Below are positions 13,666 through 21,045 of a stretch of DNA of 64,000 nucleotides, in pieces; within the stretch, counting starts at the first letter, position 1, and every line of letters begins with the position of its first letter. The notes under the pieces were generated by a model. It worked only from the letters and a program-made list of their open reading frames with translations, was not told the DNA's origin and made no database searches. The stretch comes from Rhabdophis nuchalis (taxonomy: Eukaryota > Chordata > Lepidosauria > Squamata > Natricidae). The DNA lies in the NCBI GenBank assembly GCA_039707465.1, contig CM077658.1:16635574-16699573 (forward strand). Reading direction: 5' to 3'. The translations under genes and the position numbers were made by a program.

Positions 13666-14458
13666 CTGTTGATGATGGATGGATGGATAGATGAAAAGAG
13701 AAAGGGAAAGAGAGATGTACACACACACACACACACACATACACACACACTTACATCTGCCTGAGGACTTTCACTGTTTCTTCAGCGACAGGAATGATCT
13801 TACAAGTAGCCAAGATAAGGGAAACCTTAACACTGCCATTCCGTAGGATGAAAACAGATCAGAGGGGGCTTAGTGGGCAGGGTTTTCTTCAGGAAAAAGA
13901 AAAGAAAAGAAAGAAGTGGCCATGTAATCATTCTACGTGAGCAAATTGATCCTGACTCTTTCCCTTTGGAATTCCTGCAGCTGCTTAAGGGTAGACCGTT
14001 TGGGTGCCTTTCATCATCTAACCGAATAAGCCCGTTTGAGCAGCTCACACCGATGGGCTTTCTTTTTTTGATCTTCGCGCTTGTCTCTATGAGAGCTGCG
14101 CTGAAAAGGGGTGAGATTATATTATCTCATTTCCAGCATGGCTAATGCTGTTTTGGGCACTAGTCATAGGGCAGGAGAGTCCGAGCACCCAGGCGGTTCT
14201 TGGTGGTTTTGCTGGAGAGAATAAAACAAGTGTTGTTCTAACGAATTTTCTTCTTTGCTTTCTCCAGAAGTCAGATCTGCGGTGAAGATTCCAGTACTGG
14301 TGGGGTCCGGAGTGACTTTGGATAACGTGAAGGACTACTTAAGTGCAAATGCCTTGATCATTGGTTCCTATTTCAAGAAAGAAGGCCATTGGGCAAATGG
14401 CATTGATCTGGATCGTGTGAAGATTTTTATGGATTATATTGGCAAACTAAGAGTGTAA
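925..14458 (+). CDS. BtpA-family protein (F13E9.13-like), six coding exons
   Basis: The gene joins exons 925-1000, 1285-1367, 4484-4664, 10590-10740, 11357-11484 and 14268-14458 into 810 nt, a complete 269-residue protein with TAA at 14456-14458. All introns are GT-AG and phases agree. Family motifs run the whole length: [10 protein letters not shown] (17-26), [13 protein letters not shown] (54-66), GVQIL then [11 protein letters not shown] in the middle, ADIKKKHS (157-164), [14 protein letters not shown], and VPVL-like PVLVGSGVT with the [10 protein letters not shown] phosphate-loop region near the end. This is the BtpA family (Pfam BtpA), a predicted TIM barrel named after a cyanobacterial photosystem I biogenesis factor; the C. 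elegans member is F13E9.13, annotated mitochondrial. The vertebrate function is unknown to me. The start ATG sits directly behind an acceptor-like ctctccag, so a 5' UTR exon probably lies upstream. No disruption is seen. Confidence 0.9.
1104..1270 (-). mobile_element. tRNA-headed SINE (MIR/L2-like body), truncated
   Basis: Reverse-complement family phrases are seen: 'agcaatagcacttaga', 'tttgggtcctcatttta', 'ggctgagtcaacc'-like. The tRNA head is cut off at about 1270, only about 14 bases before the exon 2 acceptor (1283-1284). It makes up over half of the 284-bp intron 1. Confidence 0.75.
1285..1367 (+). CDS. BtpA-family gene, coding exon 2
   Basis: Residues 26-53 ([21 protein letters not shown]). 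Acceptor tttgcag at 1278-1284 and strong donor GTAAGT at 1368. Phase 1 in, phase 0 out. Confidence 0.9.
1640..1864 (-). mobile_element. Sauria-type SINE, tail truncated
   Basis: Reads in reverse: the body 'gctgttaccttcccacca', 'tttcgaactgctaggttggc' is followed by the tRNA-like head containing the B-box (gggattcgaacc) and the A-box region (cttagccactg). The BovB-like tail is missing. Confidence 0.8.
1865..3070. other. Intron 2 unique sequence
   Basis: AT-rich, with a homopolymer G run at about 2487-2498. I see no gene, no recognisable repeat family and no RNA gene in this stretch. Confidence 0.5.
3075..3540 (+). mobile_element. Possible Helitron-like element with internal duplication
   Basis: It starts with TCTATATATATAAAG between an A and a T, as Helitron 5' ends do. 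Inside are two near-copies of a roughly 95-bp unit starting with a 'cccctccccacctgaaaa'-type phrase (about 3256 and 3347). I could not see a convincing CTRR end with a hairpin, so the class and right border are tentative. Confidence 0.3.
3654..3806 (-). mobile_element. CR1 LINE 3' end
   Basis: Reverse of the common squamate CR1 3' end: 'agagttggaaggaacctt', 'ggtcgtctactcc', 'ctgcccaagcagagacc', then the C-terminal coding remnant. Confidence 0.75.
4484..4664 (+). CDS. BtpA-family gene, coding exon 3
   Basis: Residues 54-113 plus one base, starting [13 protein letters not shown] and ending near the ALAVALASG segment. Acceptor ttcccacag at 4475-4483; strong donor GTAAGT at 4665. Confidence 0.92.
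4675..4762. repeat. Pyrimidine-rich CTC/TTC tract
   Basis: Imperfect CTC and TTC triplets directly after the exon 3 donor. Confidence 0.7.
4818..5028 (-). mobile_element. RTE-like (non-BovB) LINE, ORF C-terminus
   Basis: The minus strand carries the same C-terminal coding remnant as 42680-42940 on the plus strand (compare 'gaagccatgatgtccttctt'). The encoded phrase type is GHVMRHPEKY ... GRRRTSWL, typical of RTE-type LINE ORF ends. Frames are broken. Confidence 0.6.
5028..5100 (-). mobile_element. LTR fragment
   Basis: Matches part of the LTR at 19385-19490 ('cagagccttccccagactcc', 'aggactggcccatgttctt'). Confidence 0.6.
5156..5322. repeat. Compound microsatellite (GGAT)n-(GGTA)n-(GATA)n
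   Basis: Three adjoining tetranucleotide blocks in BtpA intron 3, each uninterrupted over many units. Confidence 0.95.
5540..6200. other. Low-repeat block in intron 3, candidate conserved noncoding DNA
   Basis: No repeat family is recognised. The part at about 5940-6150 has balanced composition and homeodomain-type TAAT motifs. No reading frame is supported. Confidence 0.35.
6226..6352 (+). mobile_element. tRNA-headed MIR/L2-like SINE, 5' truncated
   Basis: Body phrases 'gtaaaatgaggacccag', 'ttgggggcaagaggctgac' and 'gctgtaaagcactgtgaag'. The tRNA head is missing. Confidence 0.75.
6370..6600 (+). mobile_element. tRNA-headed MIR/L2-like SINE, nearly full length
   Basis: A-box-like 'cagtggttagaatgcag' and B-box-like 'gagttcgattctgac' are followed by the same body as the preceding copy and a 3' end of the 'aagtgcttattgttattcc' type. 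Confidence 0.8.
6607..6641. repeat. (CA)n microsatellite
   Basis: Uninterrupted CA dinucleotides. Confidence 0.95.
6785..7225 (+). mobile_element. BovB (RTE) LINE 3' end
   Basis: Encodes, with stops and frameshifts, the C-terminal BovB ORF signature: a MVFPVA...CESWT phrase, FELWCWR, then a conceptual [13 protein letters not shown] segment and an [12 protein letters not shown] end. It is a dead fragment in intron 3. A second copy lies at 59262-59712. Confidence 0.85.
7226..7945. other. Low-repeat intron 3 sequence
   Basis: AT-rich. The first 260 bases include 'ccaatttaattagacttta' and look like candidate conserved noncoding DNA. No gene is seen. Confidence 0.35.
7948..8325 (-). mobile_element. 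MITE of the 'AGTCCTCGACTTA' family
   Basis: Starts at 'gtagtccttgacttacaac' and holds 'ggatcccctttt', 'gaagccagattcacttaac' and 'aatgtctcgcttagcaac'. It ends near a diverged inverted copy of the start. Confidence 0.65.
8505..8660. mobile_element. Interspersed repeat fragment next to CR1
   Basis: The phrases 'ttctttattggccaaatgtg' and 'acacacgaggaatttgtctc' are of a type dispersed in squamate genomes. I cannot assign the family. Confidence 0.4.
8661..9185 (+). mobile_element. CR1 LINE, 3' ORF2 remnant and UTR
   Basis: Encodes in one open frame the CR1 ORF2 C-terminal signature ([35 protein letters not shown]), then the 3' end 'ggttggactagaagacctcc' and 'aaggtcccttc'. It lies in BtpA intron 3 in the same sense as the gene but has no exon role that I see. 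Confidence 0.85.
9270..9715. other. Unique block in intron 3, candidate enhancer/CNE
   Basis: Repeat-free. At 9475-9505 there are two CAGGTGTACCA units in tandem followed by CATGTG (E-box type), and TGATTTAATTAACC lies at about 9540-9555. No coding frame is convincing. Confidence 0.4.
9718..9756. repeat. (CTC)n microsatellite
   Basis: Triplet repeat bordering the unique block. Confidence 0.9.
9840..10180 (+). mobile_element. Solo LTR with 5-bp target duplication
   Basis: The 341-bp element begins TGTTGTG and ends TTACGACA, flanked by an exact CTTCT duplication (9835-9839 and 10181-10185). It has a TATA box (TATATAA, 10044-10050) and a poly(A) signal (AATAAA, 10119-10124), the normal LTR order. 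It is GC-rich compared with the surrounding intron. No internal region is present, so recombination has left a solo LTR. A 5-bp duplication fits Gypsy-type elements, but the family is not named. Confidence 0.85.
10027..10068 (+). promoter_or_regulatory. LTR TATA box inside a perfect 12-bp inverted repeat
   Basis: GTTTGACAGCTC (10030-10041) pairs exactly with GAGCTGTCAAAC (10052-10063). The 10-base loop contains TATATAA. The arms extend further with CCCG/CGGG and a bulge. Confidence 0.8.
10247..10305 (+). mobile_element. hAT-like element, one end only
   Basis: CAGGGGTCAGCAACCTGC followed by 'gctctggagccgcatgtgg'; the rest is replaced by a purine-rich repeat. Confidence 0.6.
10299..10412. repeat. 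GGA/GAA purine-rich repeat
   Basis: Imperfect GGAGGA and AAGAAG units replacing the inside of the hAT-like fragment. Confidence 0.85.
10590..10740 (+). CDS. BtpA-family gene, coding exon 4
   Basis: Residues 114-163 plus two bases ([19 protein letters not shown] ... VFADIKKKH). Acceptor tatttctag ends at 10589; donor GTAAAT at 10741. Confidence 0.92.
10952..11048. repeat. (TTC)n then (CTC)n microsatellite
   Basis: About 23 TTC units followed by CTC units in intron 4. Confidence 0.95.
11357..11484 (+). CDS. BtpA-family gene, coding exon 5
   Basis: Residues 164-206 plus one base ([20 protein letters not shown] ... [10 protein letters not shown]). Acceptor ttctctccag ends at 11356; donor GTAAGA at 11485. 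Confidence 0.92.
11667..11915 (+). mobile_element. hAT-like element remnant ('GTCAAACTCAATTTC' end)
   Basis: The start matches the ends at 47594 and 51463 (gtcaaact...atttca.tgag). It runs into a GATA-type microsatellite; the other end is not clear. Confidence 0.45.
11916..12105. repeat. Compound GATA/GGAT/GGCA/CCAT/CCTA microsatellite
   Basis: Several tetranucleotide blocks, including (GGCA)n and a strand switch to (CCAT)/(CCAC)/(CCTA)n. Confidence 0.9.
12205..12465 (-). mobile_element. Old, diverged CR1 fragment
   Basis: 'aaggatcatctagtccaccc' corresponds to the reverse CR1 3' motif; the following sequence is weakly similar. Confidence 0.4.
12466..12980. other. Intron 5 AT-rich sequence
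   Basis: No gene or recognised repeat is seen here. Confidence 0.4.
12985..13700. repeat. Long (GATA)n array, Bkm-like, with recurrent interruptions
   Basis: About 700 bp of GATA/GGAT units. Four or more long pure GATA runs are separated by a recurring 'taccattgatgatag'-type spacer at 13387-13671, implying amplification of a higher-order unit. The runs lie in BtpA intron 5. Confidence 0.95.
13718..13752. repeat. (CA)n microsatellite
   Basis: CA dinucleotides with one TA interruption. Confidence 0.9.
13870..14150. other. Repeat-free block in intron 5, candidate conserved noncoding DNA
   Basis: Balanced composition, with no known repeat and no supported exon; just upstream of exon 6. Confidence 0.35.
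14268..14458 (+). CDS. BtpA-family gene, last coding exon
   Basis: Residues 207-269 ([20 protein letters not shown] ... MDYIGKLRV) and TAA. Acceptor tttctccag ends at 14267. It includes the GSGVT and [10 protein letters not shown] segments characteristic of the family end. Confidence 0.92.
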
Positions 14459-14577
14459 ATTTGTTCGCTTCTGCTGTCAGTTTATAACTGACGCACAACT
14501 GCACCAAATCTTTTATCTTGCAATTTTCCAAGTCTTTTTATACTTAAGACAGAAGATTTTTTTTTTCTGAATTCAAA

Positions 14578-14583
14578 ATTAAA
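14578..14583 (+). terminator. Candidate poly(A) signal ATTAAA of the BtpA-family gene
   Basis: ATTAAA lies 120 bases after the stop codon; a canonical AATAAA follows at 14726-14731. Confidence 0.5.
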
Positions 14584-14599
14584 GGCACACTCAACACCC

Positions 14600-15286
14600 A
14601 AATATATGTTCATTTCCCTGTATTAGATGGAACACTGGAGGGAAAACATATAGAGAGAATGGTCCTGAAAATATTAGGAGAATAGCTCACATGGAAAGCT
14701 GATAAACGTCCATTGTCGATGTAACAATAAATCCTTAGTCTTATAGCCCAAATGGAAGGAAAAATACTTATATATTTACATTAATAAAAGGTAAAATTTA
14801 AAATTATCTGTGTAAATTTTAGTAATTCGTGTACATAAAACGTACAGATATTTTTCAGATTGAGTTACCAATACCCAACATTTGGTGAAATCTCGGACTG
14901 AACTCTGATTTTGTCTGTTACATCCGAAGTTTGCTGCATAGGAGCATGTAAAAATCAGTTTCCCTGTATTTTAAGGTGGGAATCTGCTGATCTGACTGCC
15001 AAACGATTCGAGATCAGACAGATTACAGGAGTGTCCTTGGTGAAGTTATAGTTCTTACAAGAGGCAACATCAAAACAAAAACATTTGTCCATGCCATTCC
15101 AAGGAATTGAACCTGAATCCGTGACTTCTAACCGGTGACATGAGTGTTCAACATCATCAACCAAAAGGTATGGCTACTCGCTCTGGAAGCCATGATCATA
15201 CGTCTTCTGAGTTTTTTGTAAGTATATATAATGGTAATACTTGATTTATGACCACAAATTTGTCCTGCAGCTTCCATTACTAAGAG
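14600..15286. other. Gene 3' flank, no feature seen
   Basis: AT-rich. The first part may still be 3' UTR. No repeat family or gene is recognised. Confidence 0.4.
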
Positions 15287-15294
15287 ATGCAGTT

Positions 15295-15739
15295 CAGTGG
15301 TGGGATTCAAACGTTTTTACTACCGGTTCTGTGGGCGTGGCAGGGGAAAGATACTGCAAAATCCCCATTCCCTCCCCACCCCACTAACGTGCTTTCCAGC
15401 TCCGTTTTCCTGTTCAGGGCAACAAAAGATCGGCTGGGAGACAGTGGGGCGGGGCCAGCCTCTTTGCCGGTTCTCCGAACTACTCAACATTCCTGCTACT
15501 GGTTCTCTGTCAGAACCGGCTGAATACCACCTCTGATGGCAGGGGAAGGATATTGCAAAATCCACATTCCCTCCCCACCCCACTAACCTGCTTTCCAGCT
15601 CCACTCTCCTGTTCAGGGCAACAAAAGATCAGCTGGGAGGCAGCAGGGGTGGGGCCAACCTCTGCCAGTTCTCCAAACTACTCAAAATTCCACTATCGGT
15701 TCTCCAGAAGCTGTCAGAACTGGCTGAATCCCACCTCTG
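15295..15739 (+). mobile_element. hAT-type non-autonomous element with perfect 8-bp TSD
   Basis: The ends are CAGTGGTGGGATTCA and TGAATCCCACCTCTG. The exact 8-bp duplication ATGCAGTT flanks it (15287-15294 and 15740-15747). The inside holds two related units (about 15295-15536 and 15537-15739), so it is a tandem fusion of two copies. Confidence 0.85.
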
Positions 15740-15872
15740 ATGCAGTTGTTAATCTAATTGGGAGGCAGCCCAAGTGTATCTGCGAGTAGGGGCCTCTGGT
15801 TGAGAATGGGTGCACCTGATGTAGGAGAGGGGTCTGTGCATTGGCCCTTCTGGCCACAACAGTTCTCTAACG

Positions 15873-16407
15873 CAGGGGTCTCCAACCTTTGCAACTTTAA
15901 GTCTGAAGGACTTCAGCTCCCAGAATTCTCCAGCCAGCTTTGCTGGTTGGAGAATTCTGGGAGCTGAAGTCCTTCAGACTTAAATCTGCCAAGGTTGGAG
16001 ACCCCTGAGCTAAAGGATTCTGGGAGTTGAAGTCCAGCTTTGCTGGCTGGAGAGGTCTGGGAGCTGAAGTCCTTCAGACTTAAAATTGCAAAGGTTGGAG
16101 ACCCCTGAGCTAAAGGATTCTGGGAGTTGAAGTCCAGCTTTGCTGGCTGGAGAAGTCTGGGAGCTGAAGTCTTTCAGACTTAAAGTTGCAAAGGTTGGAG
16201 ACCCCTGAGCTAAAGGATTCTGGGAGTTGAAGTCCAGCTTTGCTGGCTGGAGAAGTCTGGGAGCTGAAGTCCTTCAGACTTAAAGCTGCCAAGGTTGGAG
16301 ACCCCTGAGCTAAAGGATTCTGGGAGTTGAAGTCCAGCTTTGCTGGCTGGAGAAGTCTGGGAGCTGAAGTCCTTCAGACTTAAAGCTGCCAAGGTTGGAG
16401 ACCCCTG
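15873..16407. mobile_element. Palindromic hAT-type MITE expanded by 100-bp tandem units
   Basis: The ends are CAGGGGTCTCCAACC and GGTTGGAGACCCCTG, with exact 8-bp duplication CTCTAACG (15865-15872 and 16408-16415). After the first palindromic copy, four units of exactly 100 bp follow (16008, 16108, 16208, 16308), each ending in the element terminus. The short unexpanded form is at 20574-20708. Confidence 0.9.
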
Positions 16408-17469
16408 CTCTAACGGACCTGAGAAGCTGGAGAGACCCTCATGTTTCCAACTAATCCGGGAGGATGTTCATCCCATCCATTCGTCACACTGAATCTTCAT
16501 CAGCTTCTTGGAAGCGCACATTGTTGGCAAGAGAAACGGCAGGTCCAGTCATGGTTTGTGTTTTTGACAGTTTATCAAGGTTATAGAGTACAGATTTCCT
16601 TTGGGGGAAATTAGTTCTTAGGTTTACAAAAGTACTTGGCTGTAAATATCCATAAAAATGACAATTTGGTCCGCTGTATTTATTCCTAAGCAGGTCAAAG
16701 GACGTCAGCATGTTCAGCTACATAAATCTGTTAGGTGCAGCCCAGAGAGCCTCATGCTTCCAAATGGCATGGATTTTTCTTTCTAGGCTTGAAGAATGTG
16801 GCACAATAATTGCTGGAAATAAAGCGCCTGGATTTTTGGGAAAACCTCTGTACAATCTTTATTTCCAGAACAGATAACTAGTCTAGAAAGAGAAAGGAAG
16901 AGAGAGAGGGAAGGGAAAGGATATGGAAGAAAGAAAGGAAAGGAAAGGCCTCTCTCTCTGCCCCTCCTCTCATATCCTAAGGGTATTTTGCTCCTCCTCC
17001 CCCAGAGTAAAATTCCATGAGTTAGGCAGGGCAATTACACAAAGTCATGATTTGAAGCTCCCTTGGGTACTATAAGGATATACTCAAAATTCTCAGAAAT
17101 CTTCCCAGAAAAAAACCAGATGGTGCAGAAGCTGGCAAGATAGAGGCCTGTCACTTCCCCATGAGTAAACTTTTGTCACTGCCTGGGAAGTCCCACCTGG
17201 GCTGCTGAAAACAGAGAGGCCGCAAACCCATAGTTGGTGACAATGGAAGTGCCATCAATTGGTGAGAACAAATTTATTGATCAAATAGGGTTATATTGGG
17301 AAACACCCAATCAGGTAGGCAGGGAGGTCTCAAGCAGGGAATTAGCCTGGCATCCTTGCGCAGCTGCAAAAGACCCAGGACTGATCCCAGCTTAAGTTCC
17401 CTAGAACATTATCTATCTGTTTCCAGGAGCCTGGGGAGATTCCTGTATAACAGGCAGAATATAATAAAG
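16408..17469. other. Intergenic sequence with a GAAA-rich patch
   Basis: A purine-rich patch lies at 16880-16950. I see no gene. Confidence 0.4.
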
Positions 17470-17766
17470 TACCATATTTTTGGAGTATAAGACACACTTC
17501 CCCCCAACCCTAAAAGAGGCTGAAAATTTGGCTGCATCTTATATGCCGAATGTAGTGCTTTGCCTGCTTTTCACATTGCTTCTCTCTCCGCTAACCAGCT
17601 GTGCTGATTTTTTTATCCCGACCAGTGCTCAAAACCAGCAAACATATGTGCTGAAGCTGATCAGACTAAGGATGCTAGCCAGATGAATACTTGGTAGGCA
17701 GAATTTCCCCCCACTATTTTCCTCCCCAAAAACTAAGGTGCGTCTTATACTCTGAAAATTATGGTA
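17470..17766. mobile_element. MITE with 'TACCATATTTTTGGAGTATA' ends
   Basis: The start and the end (CTCTGAAAATTATGGTA) are inverted copies with the 'agtataagac' and 'gtcttatact' arms. Flanking TA suggests a TA-type target. Single ends recur at about 51190-51230 and 60611-60700. Confidence 0.65.
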
Positions 17767-18538
17767 GTTACATTCATACTTACATGCATGAATATGGTTG
17801 CTTGCATTCTAACAGCTGCTTCTGCTAACTGGCCTGAAGTTTAACAGGACAGAAGGGAACGCAACTCGTGTTTCTGCAATGCCAGGAGTCTGGAAAATGA
17901 CAGTTGATTCCTTTCCATGGACACAATAGAATTCCCCCTTCATACCAATATGGACAGCAAAAGCAGTGCCACCCCTCAACTGTTCATGCAGCAAAATCAC
18001 ACACACTTTCCTTGCTATCTATCTGCTTTAATTTAAAATATAGAACCTGATGGATGCCCTAGGTAAATCAAGCATTTTCTATCTGCCAAGAAAGGTTTGC
18101 AAAAGCTTATTTTGTGCCGTTACCATTTTTTTCCCGGTGTCTGGCTGTAAATCATGACAAGTACCAAGCCGATTCCTCCCCTTTAAAAGTAACGCCTTGC
18201 TTTTGCATAATTACCCAGACCCTGTGGAGATCTCCAGGCACAGTAAATCTGTTCATTTAAAAGGTTTCACTTTAAGTATAGCACCGCCATAAATTGGGGA
18301 GGGGTGGGGAAGAACAAATTTATTTATTTAATAGGTTTATTCTGTTAACTGGCTTGATAACCGTCAAGACTTCTGCTGTTTCATTTGGCAGGCCTCCTGC
18401 TAATGGGGCTGATTTATTTCGGTGGTGAATATTTATGTAGGAAGGTTTAAACTCTGTGTAAGACTGGTGGAAATTGGTATATGGCTCTGATTTACTCTCA
18501 TTATTAGCTGCGACCACTGAACTTCACAGGACTTTCAG
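17767..18538. other. Intergenic, no feature seen
   Basis: No gene or repeat family is recognised; 18060-18300 is repeat-free. Confidence 0.35.
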
Positions 18539-19497
18539 TGTTCTGACTGAGGCTTCCCAAGAGCATGAAGCAAACTCCTGGCCTGACAAAAACCACTTTT
18601 ATTGATTGACTGTGAATTCTGCTCGTTCACATCCAGCAAAGTCTTTCAAGGGAGGATTTACAGTCACAGACCTTATCTGGCTTGGAGAGCTGCCAGGCTG
18701 ATATCTGCAAAACTTGGCAAGGAGTCTTGGAGAGTCACAAACCAATGAAGCGAACTAATTGTCTTCTGCAAACTCCACTCCCCCTTCGCTCCTCTTTTAT
18801 TTCCCCTGGGAAGGAAGGGCCATTCATCATCCACCTGTGGCCTTACTCCCAAGTAAGGAACCGGGTATGTCTAGCTTGATGAAGAGAAGGACCAGGGGAG
18901 ACATGATAGCAGTGTTCCGATATCTCAGAGGGTGCCACAAAGAAGAGGGAGTCAAACTATTCTCCAAGGCACCTGGGGACAGGACAAGAAGCAATGGGTG
19001 GAAACTAATCAAGGAGAGAAGCAACTTAGAACTAAGGAGAAATTTCCTGACAGAACAATTAACCTCTGGAACAGCTTGCCTCCAGAAGTTGTGAATGCCC
19101 CAACCCTGGAAGTCTTTAAAAAGATGTTAGACAGCCATTTGTCTGAAATGGTATAAGGTTCCTGCCCACGCAGGGGGTTGGACTAGAAGACCTACAAGGT
19201 CCCTTCCAACTCTGCTATTGTATTGTATTGTAAGTCAACTCCTGTTCTTTAGCTGTTCCTTCATCTGGCAATCTGCACATGCGCACACTGGGAAGCTCCA
19301 GTTGTTTGTCTGTCCCACTGTTGTCTGACTCTGAAGGCAGCTGATAACTGGCATAGGGTTCTGTCCCCCTCTCGGCCTCTGACACAGAGCCCTCATCAGA
19401 GCCTTCCCCAGACTCCAGGACTGGCCCATGTTCCTCCCCAACCTCCTCACTGTCTGATTCTGCTGCCAGCTCCACTGGCCACTGGTGGGCCACAACA
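18539..19497 (-). mobile_element. LTR element (solo LTR) split by a CR1
   Basis: Read in reverse it runs from TGTTGTGGCCC (ending at 19497) to CAGTCAGAACA (starting at 18539), i.e. TG...CA ends, with an AATAAA-type signal before the 3' end. A CR1 sits inside (18855-19231). Without it the LTR is about 580 bp. Fragments of the same family lie at 5028, 23618, 49686 and 63295. No internal coding region is present. Confidence 0.7.
18855..19231 (+). mobile_element. CR1 3' end inserted into the LTR
   Basis: CR1 C-terminal coding remnant, then 'ggttggactagaagacctac', 'aaggtcccttccaactctg' and a (TATTG)n tail. A 4-bp AAGT lies at both borders (18851-18854 and 19232-19235), and the LTR sequence resumes seamlessly. 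Confidence 0.85.
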
Positions 19498-19503
19498 TAT
19501 ACA

Positions 19504-19523
19504 TGCACACACACACACACACA
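19504..19523. repeat. (AC)n microsatellite
   Basis: Short CA run just outside the LTR end. Confidence 0.85.
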
Positions 19524-19614
19524 CTGCATTCTCACCACTGCACCGCCGTGGCTCTTTAGGGGGGACGATTTTACCAAATCGTGCAGTGTCCCCGGGGAGG
19601 GTGTGTGTGTGGTC

Positions 19615-19838
19615 ATGCGATCCACTTTTGCGACCTTCTGACAAGCAAAGTCAAGGGGGAAGCCAGATTCAGTTAATAACCGTGTGACTAAACTTTTAAC
19701 AACTGCAGAGTTTCACTTAACAGCTGTGGCAAGAAAGGTTGTAACATGGGACAGAACTCACTTTTAACCATGGTCTCGCTTAGCCATGGAAATTTAGGGG
19801 CTCAATTGGAGTCGTTAAGTCGAGGACTAGTTGCACGA
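19615..19838 (-). mobile_element. MITE of the 'AGTCCTCGACTTA' family, partial
   Basis: Holds 'gaagccagattcagttaat', 'ggtctcgcttagcca' and the terminal 'aagtcgaggactag'. Confidence 0.65.
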
Positions 19839-20560
19839 TGAAGAAGAAAAGCAGAAGGGATTTTGCCAAGGAATAGGAACCTGTTTTCCCTTCATTTTCC
19901 AATTTCATCTTCCGCCTTTCGTTCAGTACCAAAGTTGATGGCGTAGAGAACTGCTCGGATTAGATTAGAAGTAGGTTTTTTTCTTTTTTCTTGTCTATCG
20001 CATCCATAAGGAACATCTAAAAATGTTTTGGAAGATGATGAACAAGGAAAAATTGATTTGGGGGGGAAAAATCAGTGTTTATTTAGTTAAAGCGTTTTGC
20101 CCCGCACTTAAAAATAGCACAATATTACTTTACATGGTAGAGAGAGTGTTGCGTTCACAATCTGTTTTTCTTTTCACAGCTCTGTGTGAGGATTCAAGTA
20201 GTCAGGCACCAGTGTGATTAGGCTGTGAGAAGCATTTTAGCCAACTAATTATATCAACGTAGTAATCATTTGCACAGATTTGCACACCCTAAAACAATGG
20301 CAAGGACAAACTGTATTGGTTTAAAGATGTATGCAAATCACACCGGACGAGGTCTCAAGCATCTGGCTCCAGTTGGAAACTGGACACAAGGAAGTCCAGT
20401 TGTCTTTTGAAAAAAGCACCTGTAGGATTCCTTGTGGTTTACCCGAGTCAAAGTTGCAAGAAGGAATGGTTGCTTTCACATGGCAATAGAGCTTGGAATA
20501 TCTGGCGGGCAGAAAGACAGCAAAGGCAGGCCTACCTTAGCAATTCATAGCGTATATCCA
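19839..20560. other. Intergenic, no feature seen
   Basis: No gene or repeat family is recognised. Confidence 0.35.
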
Positions 20561-20573
20561 TAGTCATCTAGAT

Positions 20574-20708
20574 CAGGGGTCTCCAACCTTTGCAACTTTA
20601 AGTCTGAAGGACTTCAGCTCCCAGACTTCTCCAGTCAACTTTGCTGGCTGGAGAATTCTGGGAGCTGAAGTCCTTCAGACTTAAAGTTGCAAAGGTTGGA
20701 GACCCCTG
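20574..20708. mobile_element. Palindromic hAT-type MITE with perfect 8-bp TSD
   Basis: 135 bp with CAGGGGTCTCCAACC and GGTTGGAGACCCCTG ends, almost wholly self-complementary. Exact duplication ATCTAGAT (20566-20573 and 20709-20716). Confidence 0.92.
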
Positions 20709-20827
20709 ATCTAGATAATTGCTTTAATCTGGCAAGATTCTGTCCATAGGAAACCAACAATAAAGAAACGACAGTCCTAAGAAGTAACTCCTCGTGTCAT
20801 TCTTGGTTCTTTGGGCCTGACAATAAT

Positions 20828-21045
20828 ACTTAGACTTATAGTCAGTGCTTTTACAGTCCTCTCTAAGCAGTTTACAGAGTCAGCTGCTTGCCCCTGACAA
20901 TCTGAGTCCTCATTTTACCCACCTCGGAAGGATGGAACTGAATCAACCTTGAGCCTGGTGAGATTCGAACTGCCAAACTGCAGCTAGCAGTCAGCTGAAG
21001 TAGTCTGCAGTACTGCACTCTAACCACTGCACCACCTCGGCTCCA
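20828..21045 (-). mobile_element. tRNA-headed MIR/L2-like SINE
   Basis: Reverse copy with body 'gagtcctcattttaccca', B-box 'gagattcgaac' and head 'taaccactgcaccacc'. Confidence 0.8.

Noticed and set aside
12918..13748. Long open frames of repeated [12 protein letters not shown] protein
   Set aside because: They are translations of the GATA microsatellite in three frames and have no coding signal.
15865..16420. A CRISPR-like or satellite array
   Set aside because: Units are contiguous with no unique spacers, and the ends and 8-bp duplications show a DNA transposon.
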